64,000 nt of DNA, taken from assembly GCF_001654455.1 (NCBI RefSeq), contig NZ_CP015772.1:4464001-4528000 (forward strand), read 5' to 3'. Source of the DNA: Niabella ginsenosidivorans (lineage in GTDB: Bacteria; Bacteroidota; Bacteroidia; Chitinophagales; Chitinophagaceae). Below are positions 44,780 to 55,104 of this stretch, piece after piece. Numbering within the stretch: position 1 is the stretch's first letter; every line of letters begins with the position of its first letter. Under the pieces are notes generated by a model that saw nothing but the letters and a program-made list of their open reading frames with translations, made no database searches and was not told the origin of the DNA. Made by a program: the position numbers and the translations under genes.

Positions 44780-46036
44780 ATGAGGAAATTATTAGTTGTT
44801 TGCGGGGTAATGATCGGATGGCTTACTGCTTACGGCCAGTCCAAAACCCTGTACATTGATCCTGATAAAACAACAGGCGCCCCTGCTTCCCGCGTATTTG
44901 AAGAGATGCAGTTCATTCCTTTACAAACAACAAAAAAAAGCATTTTTGGCGCTATTAGGCAATTGGTGGTCACTAAGGATTATTTTGTTGTACTGGACGG
45001 AGATACGGATGCGTTGTATTTCTTCAGCAAAAAAGGAGCCTTCATCTACAAATACAAAATAAAAAGGTTTCGTATACAGAATATTCAGTTGGATCATTCA
45101 AAAAATGCGCTTCTCATTTTCAGTCAGAATAAAAATTACACAATTCCTTCTGTTAAAATACAGCAATACCTGGAACCGGATTCAAAAAAAGACGTATCCC
45201 GGTATGTGAAAGCAACCTATTTCTTCCTGGACAATGTACCCGCTGCAAAGACACAGGACATTAAAAACTTCCGGTATGCCTTTACCAACCCTGTTTTATT
45301 TGATACAGACAGGTTTGCCACCAGCTTTATAAAGGCAAAAAAAAACAGCAGGGACACACTGGACTATCAGCTGAAGATCATTAACCAAACAACACAGCTG
45401 CATAGCTATTTTCCTTATAACAAGCAATCCGAATCTGCTTTTTATTTTGCCGGAGCGGCCCAGTGCACCATTATGCCAACACACAATGACTCCGTATTAT
45501 TTGTTACACGCCCCTTCCGTTACCAGATCTATACGCTTACACCTTCTGTGTTAAAAGAGAGTTATAAGCTTATATTGCCAATAGAGAACGCTATACCGGC
45601 TTCCTTTTTTTCAGCCAACTTCCAAAGCCGTGGAGAAATGGATACTTATAAAATGGAACATGCCTCTTATGCCAGCCAGATTGATAATGTGATCCGTTTC
45701 AACAACCTGATCTTCTTTAATCTCCGCCTGTTCAATGGGTACAAGCGGTACATTTTCAACAGCAAGCTGGATCTTATTTATGATTATAACAAAATATCCA
45801 CGGACAGCGCTACCTGTTACCTGCCCCTGTATGGCACTACCATAAAAGGATTTGATGAAAACTATATTTACCTGAGCCTTTCTGCAAAAAGCGTATTGAA
45901 CGCTAAAAAGAATATTCAGAACAGAACACCCCAATGCACCAACGGGGCATTGAATCAATTTCTGCAAACCGGTAAAGGAACGGACAATCCGGTATTGATC
46001 CGTTTAAAACCCAAAAAAGACCAGCAAGGCGAATGA
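44780..46036 (+). CDS. Secreted six-bladed beta-propeller protein
   Basis: About 418 residues, starting with a signal peptide (MRKLLVVCGVMIGWLTAYGQ). The body has repeated strand patterns (VVTKDYFVVLDGDTDALYFF, SKKGAFIYKYK, LLIFSQNKNY) of the six-bladed propeller family common in Bacteroidota, usually periplasmic or surface proteins beside TonB-type barrels. The function is unknown, and no catalytic motif is seen. It overlaps the next gene by four bases (ATGA), so the two are translationally coupled. The ATG at 44780 is chosen because the signal peptide begins there. Confidence 0.8.
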   Translation: MRKLLVVCGVMIGWLTAYGQSKTLYIDPDKTTGAPASRVFEEMQFIPLQTTKKSIFGAIRQLVVTKDYFVVLDGDTDALYFFSKKGAFIYKYKIKRFRIQNIQLDHSKNALLIFSQNKNYTIPSVKIQQYLEPDSKKDVSRYVKATYFFLDNVPAAKTQDIKNFRYAFTNPVLFDTDRFATSFIKAKKNSRDTLDYQLKIINQTTQLHSYFPYNKQSESAFYFAGAAQCTIMPTHNDSVLFVTRPFRYQIYTLTPSVLKESYKLILPIENAIPASFFSANFQSRGEMDTYKMEHASYASQIDNVIRFNNLIFFNLRLFNGYKRYIFNSKLDLIYDYNKISTDSATCYLPLYGTTIKGFDENYIYLSLSAKSVLNAKKNIQNRTPQCTNGALNQFLQTGKGTDNPVLIRLKPKKDQQGE

Positions 46037-48924
46037 ACAAACGGTTACTGATCATACTATTCCTGATACCTGTTTTTGCATTTGCTCAAAAAGGGAACAT
46101 AAAAGGATGGGTAGAAGACTCCCTGCATAAATACGCTCTGCAATCGGCTACCGTTACAGTTTATCAAAAAGCAGATTCAACGCTGCTCAATTATCAGATC
46201 ACTAATGCCCAGGGAGAATTCAACATCGGAGACCTGCCCGTAAATACAGGAATGTTCGTTTCCATCAGTTTTTCGGGCTATATCAGTTTTTCAAAGGAAA
46301 TACGGTTGGATTCTGCCAGCAAATTATACGACTTTAAAAAAATATACCTTCAAAGAGATACTGCTAAAAATTTAGAAGAAATTGTTGTAAAAGCAGTGGT
46401 GCCCGTTAAAATGAATGAGGATACATTGGAGATCAACCCGCGTGCGTTTAAGCTGGATTCTTCAGCAGTTGTGGAAGACATGCTGCTAAGAGTGCCCGGT
46501 GTTACCATGTGGAGCGATGGAACCATTACCGTCAACGGTAAGAAAGTAGATAACGTTTTTGTTGACGGCAAGCCTTTTTTTGGCGGAAGCCCGGAAATGG
46601 CAACGCAAAACCTGCCCAAAACAGCCATTGACAAGATCCAGGTTTACCAGGAAAAGGATTACAGCAAACAGGAAATAACCAATACGGACCTGGATTCTAC
46701 GCTTACAATGAACATCAAACTACAGCCCGATAAAAAGAAAGGCTATTTTGGCAAGGCAACGGCAGGCATCGGATCCGATCACCGTTATGAAGGCGATCTT
46801 TCGTTGCAGGGTTATAATAAGACCTCAAAGCTGGGCGTTGTAGGCAACATCAATAATATCAACAAATCGATCGACAATGTACAATCGGCGCTTCAGAACA
46901 ATACCTTCCGGTCCTATAACAGAAGGAACTACGGAGCACCGGACCTGAGCAGCTCCGGCGTAAACACTGTCCATTATTTCGGAGCAACCTTCCAGCATAA
47001 CTTTAATGCATCAACCAGTACGCGCTTTGATAATTCCATTAACGGCACCTACGACTGGCGACAAACCAATAATGACCTGGTTACGGACCGCGTCAATGTG
47101 CAGAACCTTGAAGACACCTTAGGAGTTGCCTACAAGTTAACAACCTCTTCCAATAATACCAGCAATTCCAATGGTATTTATCAGTCCGCCAACGCAACCT
47201 ATCAGAACCGGAAAAGAGCAAGATCCTTCAGCCTGAATACTGCCTATAACTGGAATGATGTCAACAGCGTTTCTCAGGGAAACTCAACTACCTATAAAAA
47301 TGATACGCTGCTGGCCAGTAAAGGCGCCAATAGCTCGGAATCCCATTCAAAGTCAAATAACCTTAACCTGAGCGGGTATTTTAATAACAATGACTACGAC
47401 GAAGGCATCAATAAGAAAAGCTTCTCCACTAACTACTCCTTATTGTATAACAGTGCCGAAAGCGATAGTAAACGCACCAGTGATTATGAATCATTTGTTG
47501 ACAGTCTTTATACCCAAAAATACGACCGCAGGTATCATAATGAAAGCTCCAACCTCACCGCCAATGTAGGCCTGAATTATAACGGGCTGCGGTCATTGCT
47601 GTTTGGCAATTATAATTTCTGGAACATCAATATCGGGCTCAGAAACAACATTACCGTTAACAAATCGGATCTGCAGGCCAACGTTCAGGAACTGGATACC
47701 CTTACAAATACTTATAAAATCAATGAGCAGCTCACAAACACCAACTCTGTTATCAATATTCAGAATCGCCCCGGGATCAGCTTTTTTAAAACGTTTACCA
47801 AAATGCTTACAGACCGGTACTATCAATCACTTGTTGTAAGAACCGATCTGCAGGAGCAGATGCTTTATCAGAAAAATACGTCCACCTTAAGCTACAGGAA
47901 TGTAGAGCGCTCGTATAATTTCTTTACGCCCGCCTCTTCTGTCAATTATAACTACAACCGGTTCAACAAGTATAATCTGAACCTGGGCCTGGCGCACAGC
48001 AGTTCAGCTACTGCACCTACCATTGACCAGTTATATCCCATAAAAGACAGCATTAATATATATAACGTTGTGGTAGGAAACCCCAATCTGAAGTCAGCTT
48101 TTGGAAACAGTTTTACTTTCAATGCAAATTACAACAGCCAGAAGTTCAGCGCCAACAACAGCTACAATGCAGGGTTAACCCTTACTTATAATACAATGAA
48201 GAACGGAATTTCGGATAGCAGCATTTACAGTGGAGGTGGCGGCCGTACCGCATACCTCATCAATATTGACCATACAAAATCCTTTAGCGGCAACTTCAAT
48301 GCCAATGCTTCATTTAAACTTAAGAAAAACATGCTGCAGGTAGGATACAGGGGCGGTTATACCTCCGCTAATGCACCGCAGTATATAAACAGCCGTCTTT
48401 CTTCTTACAAAAATCACAGCCTCAACAACGCTGTAACCGCTTTTTACAGTATGCTGGATATTTTTAATATCACCCTTACCCAATCGGTTTCCAATACCGT
48501 TACCGAACAATCGGGGCAGGAGGACCAGCAACCGACGAAATCAAAAACCTACAGCACCCGCGCCAATTTTAATTTGACCGTGCCCAAAGATTTTATAGTA
48601 AGCAGTAATATTAATTTACTCAATAATACTTCCGCAAACGATCAATCCGTAAGCGCCGCCATCTGGAACGCTTCTGTCACCTATCGCTTTACAAAACAAA
48701 AACAGGCTGAAATAAAATTTTCTGCTTTTGATATTCTCCATCAGAACAAAAACATACAGAACACGGTTACGGCCAACTCCAACACCACCACCATTACCAA
48801 TGGACTGCAGCAGTTTTATATGCTGACCCTGTCTTACTATCCAAGAAAATTTGGTGGTAAAGGGCGTGGCTCCGGCGGACATAACAGAACAGGCTCAGGA
48901 CAAGGCAGAGGCAACAGGTCTTAG
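46033..48924 (+). CDS. Outer-membrane beta-barrel with carboxypeptidase-like domain
   Basis: The 963-residue protein has a signal peptide (MNKRLLIILFLIPVFAFAQ), a CarboxypepD_reg-like domain (GNIKGWVEDSLHKYALQSATV), a plug-like region (LEEIVVKAVVPVKMNEDTLE, VDNVFVDGKPFFGGSPEMA) and a large barrel rich in Asn, Ser and Tyr. It belongs to the TonB-dependent-receptor-like outer-membrane family of Bacteroidota. The last residues form a Gly/Arg-rich tail, GGKGRGSGGHNRTGSGQGRG, beyond the last barrel strand, so the final aromatic residue usual for barrel insertion is not terminal. It probably acts with the propeller protein encoded just before it; the substrate is unknown. Confidence 0.87.
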   Translation: MNKRLLIILFLIPVFAFAQKGNIKGWVEDSLHKYALQSATVTVYQKADSTLLNYQITNAQGEFNIGDLPVNTGMFVSISFSGYISFSKEIRLDSASKLYDFKKIYLQRDTAKNLEEIVVKAVVPVKMNEDTLEINPRAFKLDSSAVVEDMLLRVPGVTMWSDGTITVNGKKVDNVFVDGKPFFGGSPEMATQNLPKTAIDKIQVYQEKDYSKQEITNTDLDSTLTMNIKLQPDKKKGYFGKATAGIGSDHRYEGDLSLQGYNKTSKLGVVGNINNINKSIDNVQSALQNNTFRSYNRRNYGAPDLSSSGVNTVHYFGATFQHNFNASTSTRFDNSINGTYDWRQTNNDLVTDRVNVQNLEDTLGVAYKLTTSSNNTSNSNGIYQSANATYQNRKRARSFSLNTAYNWNDVNSVSQGNSTTYKNDTLLASKGANSSESHSKSNNLNLSGYFNNNDYDEGINKKSFSTNYSLLYNSAESDSKRTSDYESFVDSLYTQKYDRRYHNESSNLTANVGLNYNGLRSLLFGNYNFWNINIGLRNNITVNKSDLQANVQELDTLTNTYKINEQLTNTNSVINIQNRPGISFFKTFTKMLTDRYYQSLVVRTDLQEQMLYQKNTSTLSYRNVERSYNFFTPASSVNYNYNRFNKYNLNLGLAHSSSATAPTIDQLYPIKDSINIYNVVVGNPNLKSAFGNSFTFNANYNSQKFSANNSYNAGLTLTYNTMKNGISDSSIYSGGGGRTAYLINIDHTKSFSGNFNANASFKLKKNMLQVGYRGGYTSANAPQYINSRLSSYKNHSLNNAVTAFYSMLDIFNITLTQSVSNTVTEQSGQEDQQPTKSKTYSTRANFNLTVPKDFIVSSNINLLNNTSANDQSVSAAIWNASVTYRFTKQKQAEIKFSAFDILHQNKNIQNTVTANSNTTTITNGLQQFYMLTLSYYPRKFGGKGRGSGGHNRTGSGQGRGNRS

Positions 48925-48967
48925 TTTTTGTTATTCCGGCAATTCCTGTTTTTGCCGCCGCCATTTC

Positions 48968-50032
48968 TTATTCCTGCCTGGCCAGCTTTTCTGAGTTTTC
49001 TGCAAATTGCAACTGATCAATAAACTCCTGTATATCCCCGTTCATAAAGGCGTCCAGGTTATAAGATGTCAAATTGATGCGGTGGTCCGTAACCCTTCCC
49101 TGGGGATAATTGTAGGTTCGGATCTTTGCACTCCGGTCGCCTGAGCTTACCAGGCTTTTGCGGTGACGGGAAATTTCTTCCTCCTGTTTGCGCACCTGCT
49201 CTTCATACAGCTTTGTACGCAACATCTGCATCGCTTTTTCCCGGTTGCCCAGCTGGGTGCGTTCTGTCTGGCAAATGACCACGGTGCCCGTTGGAATATG
49301 TGTCAGCATTACCTTGGTTTCCACTTTGTTTACGTTCTGCCCTCCGGCACCACCGCTTCGCGCGGTTTCCATTTTCACATCACTTTCCCGCAGCTCAAAA
49401 TCAATTTCATCGGCTTCCGGCATTACCGCAACAGTTGCGGCAGAGGTATGCACACGGCCCTGCGTTTCCGTATCCGGCACCCGCTGTACCCGGTGCACAC
49501 CACTTTCAAATTTCAGGGTACCATATACATCATCGCCGGTTACCTCTAACTGCACCTCCTTATAACCGCCTACAGTTCCCTCACTTTCGCTAAGCACGGC
49601 TGTTTTAAAACCATGCCGTTCACAGTATTTTATATACATGCGCAGCAGGTCGCCGGCAAACAGGCTTGCCTCATCACCACCGGTGCCTGCACGGATTTCC
49701 ATAATCACATTCTTTTCATCCTGCGGGTCTTTGGGAATCAGCAACTGGCGGATATGTGCTTCTATTTTTTCTTTCTGTTCTTCCAGGCCGTCCAGCTCTT
49801 CCTTGGCCAGCTCACGCAATTCCTCATCATCCCCGTTCAGCGCTTCTTTATTAAATTCCAAATCATCCAGCAATCTTTTGTAATCGTTATAGGCATTAAC
49901 AATCTTTTCAAGACTACGGTATTCTTTACTGGTTGCAGCAAATTTTTTATTATCACCCACGATCTCCGGGTTGGTCAATGCCACTGCCAGCTGGTCATAT
50001 TTGGCTTTTATAGCCTCCAATTTATCTAACAT
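48968..50032 (-). CDS. prfA: Peptide chain release factor 1
   Basis: The 354-residue class I release factor has [14 protein letters not shown] with the GGQ motif that triggers peptide release. The tripeptide that reads stop codons, usually PAT in RF1, is PDT here ([20 protein letters not shown]). The RF1-type context on both sides leaves the assignment clear: it reads UAA and UAG. Normal length. It converges with the barrel gene and has its own -7 box upstream. Confidence 0.95.
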   Translation of the reverse strand: MLDKLEAIKAKYDQLAVALTNPEIVGDNKKFAATSKEYRSLEKIVNAYNDYKRLLDDLEFNKEALNGDDEELRELAKEELDGLEEQKEKIEAHIRQLLIPKDPQDEKNVIMEIRAGTGGDEASLFAGDLLRMYIKYCERHGFKTAVLSESEGTVGGYKEVQLEVTGDDVYGTLKFESGVHRVQRVPDTETQGRVHTSAATVAVMPEADEIDFELRESDVKMETARSGGAGGQNVNKVETKVMLTHIPTGTVVICQTERTQLGNREKAMQMLRTKLYEEQVRKQEEEISRHRKSLVSSGDRSAKIRTYNYPQGRVTDHRINLTSYNLDAFMNGDIQEFIDQLQFAENSEKLARQE

Positions 50033-50063
50033 CAGAAAAGTTTATTTTTTGATAAACAGGGCG

Positions 50064-50071
50064 CAAAGTTA
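50064..50071 (-). promoter_or_regulatory. -7 box of prfA
   Basis: On the minus strand this reads TAACTTTG, an exact TAnnTTTG match, 32 bases before the prfA ATG. Confidence 0.45.
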
Positions 50072-50275
50072 ACTAAATTGGCGGTATGGCACCCCCTGTA
50101 ATTTTAACGCGGATATATCTCCTTTTACAACCGGATGCCCGTTTTTCTAAGTTAGAGCCTCAAACTGCTATTGTATGCCGGCGATGGACCCGCTATTCTT
50201 TTCTTCAACTAATAAACGGAGTTCTGTGTCACCACTCATAGCCACGGGGCATAAATGCGCATGAAAAAAATAACG

Positions 50276-50283
50276 TACTTTAG
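50276..50283 (+). promoter_or_regulatory. -7 box of the amidohydrolase gene
   Basis: TACTTTAG is one mismatch from TAnnTTTG. It lies only 9 bases before the ATG at 50293 but 30 before the ATG at 50314, which favours the latter. Confidence 0.35.
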
Positions 50284-50313
50284 CGCGCGGCCATGGGGTC
50301 CGTTATTGTTATT

Positions 50314-51489
50314 ATGACCACCATATCTCCCAAAAACCAAATAAAGATAAAACCCACACAGTTATTTGACGGGTATCGTATAACTGAAGAGGACGTTTTG
50401 ATCCTGACGCAGGAAGGCACGGTTGAAGCTGTTGTGCACCAATCCGAAGCGGGCGACGATATTAAAAAGGTGGACGGCCTTCTTTCACCGGGCTTTATCA
50501 ATTGTCATTGTCACCTGGAGCTCAGTCATATGCAGGGGATGATTCCGGAGCACACCGGGTTATTGCAATTTGTAAACCAGGTGGTGCGGCAAAGGGATGC
50601 CCCTGCTGATGAGATCGCTGCTGCCATTGAAAAAGCCGAAGCAGCAATGATCAAAAACGGAATCGTAGCCGTGGGGGACATCTGCAATACCGCTGACACG
50701 CTTTTTCAAAAGGAAAAAAACAACCTTTATTATCACAATTTTATAGAGGTCATCGGGTTTGAGCCGGGGCTTGCGGATGAAGCTTTTAAAACCTATAAAA
50801 TGGTTTATGACGGGTATCAAAAGGTATTCCCGCCCCAACAGCTTTCCCTGACCCCGCATGCCCCCTATTCTGTTTCCACACCCCTGTGGAAATTACTGGC
50901 ACAGTTTCCCGGAAATCATTTACTGAGCATTCACAACCAGGAAACACCTGATGAAAATGAATGGTTTATAAATGGCGGTGGTGGCTTTAAAGCATTATAT
51001 GAACGGTTGCAGCTAAAGCAGAGCCCCATTGCCCCAACCGGTAAAACCAGTATTCAGACCTATGCTGACTATTTACAAAAAGAACAGCAGTTGCTGCTGA
51101 TTCATAATACCTGTACGGATGCGGAGGATGTCCGGTATATCCAGGACCGTTTCCCTTTGGTCTTCTGGTGCCTTTGTCCTAACGCCAATTATTATATCAG
51201 CAACCGGTTACCGGATATTCCCATGATGCTGGAGCAGAACGCACAGCTTGTTTTGGGTACGGACAGCCTGGCTTCTAACTACGGGCTAAGCATCCGGGGT
51301 GAAATGCAGCGTATTCAGCAACATTTTCCGCAGATCACCGTTGAGCAAATGCTACCCTGGGCAACGCTTAATGGCGCCAGGGCATTGCAGATCGATGACC
51401 TGTACGGGAGTTTTGAAAAAGGCAAGAGGCCGGGTGCCGTGCTGATCAGTGGCGATACCGTTATGCTTCTTAGTAAAAGCAATGTATAG
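50314..51489 (+). CDS. Amidohydrolase-family metal-dependent deaminase/hydrolase
   Basis: The protein, about 391 residues, has the composite fold of the TRZ/ATZ-type amidohydrolases. The metal site includes INCHCHLELSHM (HxH), HAPYSVS (third His), LSIHNQET (fourth His) and LGTDSLASN (Asp). Such enzymes deaminate aminated purine or pyrimidine rings or related compounds; the exact substrate cannot be told. Deamination of a nucleoside-like intermediate, such as in the futalosine route, is one possibility. The frame is open back to 50293. It is convergent with recO. Confidence 0.87.
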   Translation: MTTISPKNQIKIKPTQLFDGYRITEEDVLILTQEGTVEAVVHQSEAGDDIKKVDGLLSPGFINCHCHLELSHMQGMIPEHTGLLQFVNQVVRQRDAPADEIAAAIEKAEAAMIKNGIVAVGDICNTADTLFQKEKNNLYYHNFIEVIGFEPGLADEAFKTYKMVYDGYQKVFPPQQLSLTPHAPYSVSTPLWKLLAQFPGNHLLSIHNQETPDENEWFINGGGGFKALYERLQLKQSPIAPTGKTSIQTYADYLQKEQQLLLIHNTCTDAEDVRYIQDRFPLVFWCLCPNANYYISNRLPDIPMMLEQNAQLVLGTDSLASNYGLSIRGEMQRIQQHFPQITVEQMLPWATLNGARALQIDDLYGSFEKGKRPGAVLISGDTVMLLSKSNV

Positions 51490-51524
51490 CCCTCGGAAGC
51501 ACTGTGCATTAATGACCCTTTGTT

Positions 51525-52283
51525 TTATCGTAAGATTTCCTTTAAGACCGGCAGCGATTTCAGCCTGCCAAAATCCTGGATATGAAGGGAATAATACTGC
51601 TCCATGGCCTCCAGTATCTTTGAGCGCGCATGGGCGTTCGACTGTATTTCAGCCAGTTCACCGGGGTGCCGTACGCGTAATAACTCATCTACAACCCGGG
51701 CGTACCGGGCTTCCAGATAAAACGGATGAGCCGGCAGGTCTGCTGTAAAAATGCCTTCCTGCAGATCCAGCAGCAGCGCTCCTTCTTCATGATGACCGGC
51801 TACCGGGTATTTGGGCACAAACCCAAAAAAAACAGGCAAATGCACCGCAAAGAAAACAGGAAAATTTGCCATCACAGAATCCGTGCAATCATTTAAATGC
51901 TGCCAGCTGTCCTCAATAAATGCAAACAAGTCCGGGTTATTTTCGGGCTCTTTCAAACACCGGGTCAGCAATTCTGTCATATACAGCGTTACCCCGTTTT
52001 TCAGCACATCAGTAAGCAAATTAGAATGGATCACAGCCCATTTATATTCCTTAATACGGTTCAGCTGTTTAAACTCATTATGATAAACTACCAGCTCCAG
52101 CAGGGCCCCGGGCTGAAAGAAGCCGGCTTTGGAGCCTCCTTTTTTAGAAACCGAACGCACTCCGTTTACCAGGTAAGATTGCAGCCCCAATAATTCTGTA
52201 TATATGGATACAATAACGCTCGTTTCCCGGTATTTTACCGTTTTCAGCACCAACCCTTTTGTTTTATGTAATAAATCTGCCAA
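51525..52283 (-). CDS. recO: DNA repair protein RecO
   Basis: The 252-residue protein starts KTKGLVLKTVKYRETSVIVS, the N-terminal OB-fold of RecO, followed by YLVNGVRSVSKKGGSKAGFF and a helical C-terminal domain (LLTRCLKEPENNPDLFAFIE). RecO loads RecA onto SSB-coated DNA with RecR. Length is typical for Bacteroidota. The four-Cys zinc motif seen in some homologs is absent. It is divergent from the MMPL gene. Confidence 0.93.
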   Translation of the reverse strand: MADLLHKTKGLVLKTVKYRETSVIVSIYTELLGLQSYLVNGVRSVSKKGGSKAGFFQPGALLELVVYHNEFKQLNRIKEYKWAVIHSNLLTDVLKNGVTLYMTELLTRCLKEPENNPDLFAFIEDSWQHLNDCTDSVMANFPVFFAVHLPVFFGFVPKYPVAGHHEEGALLLDLQEGIFTADLPAHPFYLEARYARVVDELLRVRHPGELAEIQSNAHARSKILEAMEQYYSLHIQDFGRLKSLPVLKEILR

Positions 52284-52497
52284 TTGTACAACCTGCCTGG
52301 TTGCAAGGTATGTTTTTTACAAATAATGGTTATTAACTTTTCAATAGTTAGTTTTGCACTGCATGAGAATGATCAAACAGCGTAATACAGGCCTGCATAT
52401 TAACAGGCTCCTGCTGCCGGTAATTTACTGATTGATAAACGGCAATCCGGAACACCCTGTTTTTCGTTTCTTTGCAATCATTTAAACCTATCCAAAG

Positions 52498-54885
52498 ATG
52501 ATGTGGAAGCAAACCGGCCGTTTTATTCTTAAATACAGGGTCTTCTTATTAGTTATAACAGCCTTATTAACCACTGTTGCCGCTTATTGGGCAAGTAAGG
52601 TGGGTCTAAGCTATGAATTCTCCAGGGCCATACCTACCAATCATCCCGTAAATATTGCTTACCAGCAATTTAAAAAGAAATATGGAGAAGACGGGAATAT
52701 GCTGGTCATTGGTATACGAACAGATCAGCTTTTTTCAGAAAAAATGTTCAACAGCTACCGTCAGCTCCAGGATGGCTTAAAAAAAATACCGGGAGTGGAA
52801 GATGTGATCAGCGTGCCAACAGCCATTAATCTTGTAAAGGATGCTACTTCAGAAAAACTTACGGTAAAAAGAATATTTCCTGATGAAGCAATGAACCAAA
52901 CCCGGATCGATTCAGGCGCGGCTGTTTTTCAGCAGCTTCCCTTTTACCAGGGCTTACTGTACAACCCCCGAACCCATGCGTATCTGATGGGATTGCGCAT
53001 GAACAAGGAAGTCATTAACTCCGCCAAAAGGGATGCCGCCATTGCTGCAGTAAAAAGAGAAGTAGCCGCTTTCCAGTCGGCCACAGGAATAGACGTAAAG
53101 CTGAGCGGACTGCCTTATATCCGTACGGTACTGGCTGCCCGCATTGCCCATGAAATGAGGTATTTCCTGGCAGCATCCATACTGCTCTCCGCGTTCATCC
53201 TCATCCTGTTCTTCCGTTCATTCAGTTCCATGCTGTTATCGCTATCCGTGGTGATCATTGGCGTGCTATTCAGCATGGGCACCATGCACCTGTTTGGATA
53301 TAGCATTACCCTGCTCACAGCCTTAATTCCCCCTTTGATCGTAGTGATCGGTATCCCCAACTGCATTTATTTTCTGAACAAATTCCATACAAGCTGGAAT
53401 GAGCTTACAGAGGGGCTTACAGAAGACATCGTCAAAGTGCGAAGCGCTGAGCTGAAACGACAGGCTTTGGAGCATATGGTAAGTAAAATGGGGGTTGTAA
53501 CACTGTTTTGCAATCTTGCCGCCGCCGTTGGTTTTGCGGTATTTGCTTTTACCAGGAGCGAGATATTACAGGAGTTTGGTGCCGTTGCAGGCATTAATAT
53601 TATGCTGCTGTTCTTTATTTCCCTGGTCCTCATCCCCTCCGTATTAAGTTTTTTACCACCGCCCAAACCCAAGCACACCAGATACCTGGATAACGCCCGG
53701 CTAAACCGCTGGTTAGACCGGTTGGAAAAGTGGTCTATGAACCACCGCAATGCTATTTATAGTGCCACCCTGGTCATCGTAGCCATAGCTGTTGCCGGTA
53801 TTTTCCGGTTACAGGGCAATGCGCATATGGTAGATGATGTGCCGCACAATGATAAAATCTACACAGACCTTAAATTCTTTGAGAAGAATTTCAAAGGAGT
53901 AATGCCGCTGGAAATCTTAGTAAATACGAAAAAAAAATATGGCGTTACCCGTAACTTCGGCAACCTGGTTAAGATCGATTCCTTATCGCAATACCTTGCT
54001 GCAAAAAAAGAGATCGCCCGCCCACTGAGCATTACAGAAGGTTTAAAATTTGCAAAGCAGGCCTTTTACGAAGGCGATAGCAGCAACTACTCCATGCCTT
54101 CTGAATTTGACCTGCCCGGGCTGTCGCAATATCTTAATATGGGCAGCAGCCAGGACACAGCCGGGAAAGGCGCATCCACCTTTACCAGATTACTGTCCAG
54201 CTTTATGGACAGTGCAAAGCAGGAAGCGCGCATCAGCGTAAATATGGCCGATGTAGGATCGCACCAACTGCCGGCACTGATGAACGGCATTCAAAAAAGG
54301 ATTCATGAACTGTTCCCGGCAAAAGATTATGACGTAACGCTTACGGGTACAACCATTACCTTCCTGGAAGGCGGGCAGTTTATTATTAACGGGCTTAAAG
54401 AAAGTATTTTCTGGGCCTTTTTATTGATCGCGTTGTGCATGCTCTACCTGTTCCGGTCGCTTCGCATCTTATTATGCTCACTGATCCCGAACATTATTCC
54501 GCTGGTGATTACCGCCGGGGTCATGGGTTGGGCAGGTATACCGCTGAAACCCAGTACGGTCCTCATTTTCAGCGTTGCTCTTGGTATTGCCATAGACATT
54601 ACCATACGATTCCTGGTCAATTATAAACAGGAGCTGCCCGGTCATGATAATGAAGTAGCACCCACCGTTGTGCAAACCATCCATAGCACGGGCATCAGCA
54701 TCCTCTATACTTCAATGGTATTGATTGCGGGGTTTGTCATTTTCTGTTTTAGTAATTTTGGCGGTACCCAGGCATTAGGATGGCTGACCTCTCTTACGCT
54801 CATTACGGCAACCTTTACCAACCTTATTTTACTACCGGCATTACTGATCAGTTTTTCTAAAAAGAAAACAAAAAAAAACAGATAG
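52498..54885 (+). CDS. MMPL/RND-superfamily transporter
   Basis: The 795-residue protein has two RND-like halves. Each has one helix, a large periplasmic loop and five more helices: helix 1 around LLVITALLTTVAAYWAS, helices 2-6 from about 225 to 385, a Lys-rich cytoplasmic loop, then the second set ending LILLPALLISF. The TMD4-like motifs for proton relay (LIPPLIVVIGIPNCIYFLNKF, VALGIAIDITIRFL) carry Asp or Asn residues. The family exports lipids, hopanoids or drugs; no adaptor or outer-membrane partner is encoded beside it. The start may be the first or second of two adjacent ATGs (52498, 52501). Confidence 0.9.
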   Translation: MMWKQTGRFILKYRVFLLVITALLTTVAAYWASKVGLSYEFSRAIPTNHPVNIAYQQFKKKYGEDGNMLVIGIRTDQLFSEKMFNSYRQLQDGLKKIPGVEDVISVPTAINLVKDATSEKLTVKRIFPDEAMNQTRIDSGAAVFQQLPFYQGLLYNPRTHAYLMGLRMNKEVINSAKRDAAIAAVKREVAAFQSATGIDVKLSGLPYIRTVLAARIAHEMRYFLAASILLSAFILILFFRSFSSMLLSLSVVIIGVLFSMGTMHLFGYSITLLTALIPPLIVVIGIPNCIYFLNKFHTSWNELTEGLTEDIVKVRSAELKRQALEHMVSKMGVVTLFCNLAAAVGFAVFAFTRSEILQEFGAVAGINIMLLFFISLVLIPSVLSFLPPPKPKHTRYLDNARLNRWLDRLEKWSMNHRNAIYSATLVIVAIAVAGIFRLQGNAHMVDDVPHNDKIYTDLKFFEKNFKGVMPLEILVNTKKKYGVTRNFGNLVKIDSLSQYLAAKKEIARPLSITEGLKFAKQAFYEGDSSNYSMPSEFDLPGLSQYLNMGSSQDTAGKGASTFTRLLSSFMDSAKQEARISVNMADVGSHQLPALMNGIQKRIHELFPAKDYDVTLTGTTITFLEGGQFIINGLKESIFWAFLLIALCMLYLFRSLRILLCSLIPNIIPLVITAGVMGWAGIPLKPSTVLIFSVALGIAIDITIRFLVNYKQELPGHDNEVAPTVVQTIHSTGISILYTSMVLIAGFVIFCFSNFGGTQALGWLTSLTLITATFTNLILLPALLISFSKKKTKKNR

Positions 54886-55104
54886 TCGTACGATACCGGG
54901 GCGAATGTAACATATAGAAATTCGCTAAATAAACATTAATGCCGCAAATGCACGAATAAGGTGTTATGCGAAGTTTCCGGTCAAAACAATACCCATAATA
55001 TACCTTTAGCCCTATTCGCGTATCATTTATAATGATTTAATTGATTAGTGTATTCGTGACAGATCTACGCTGCATAGAACTGTTTTTGTTCCGGAAACCC
55101 TATC
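54886..55104. other. Spacer without a gene
   Basis: AT-rich convergent spacer between the MMPL gene and the VIT/VWA gene. No clear terminator is visible. Confidence 0.4.

Noticed and set aside
48937-48957. CGGCAA/TTGCCG hairpin between the barrel gene and prfA as a terminator
   Set aside because: Only six base pairs with a 9-base loop and no proper T tract.
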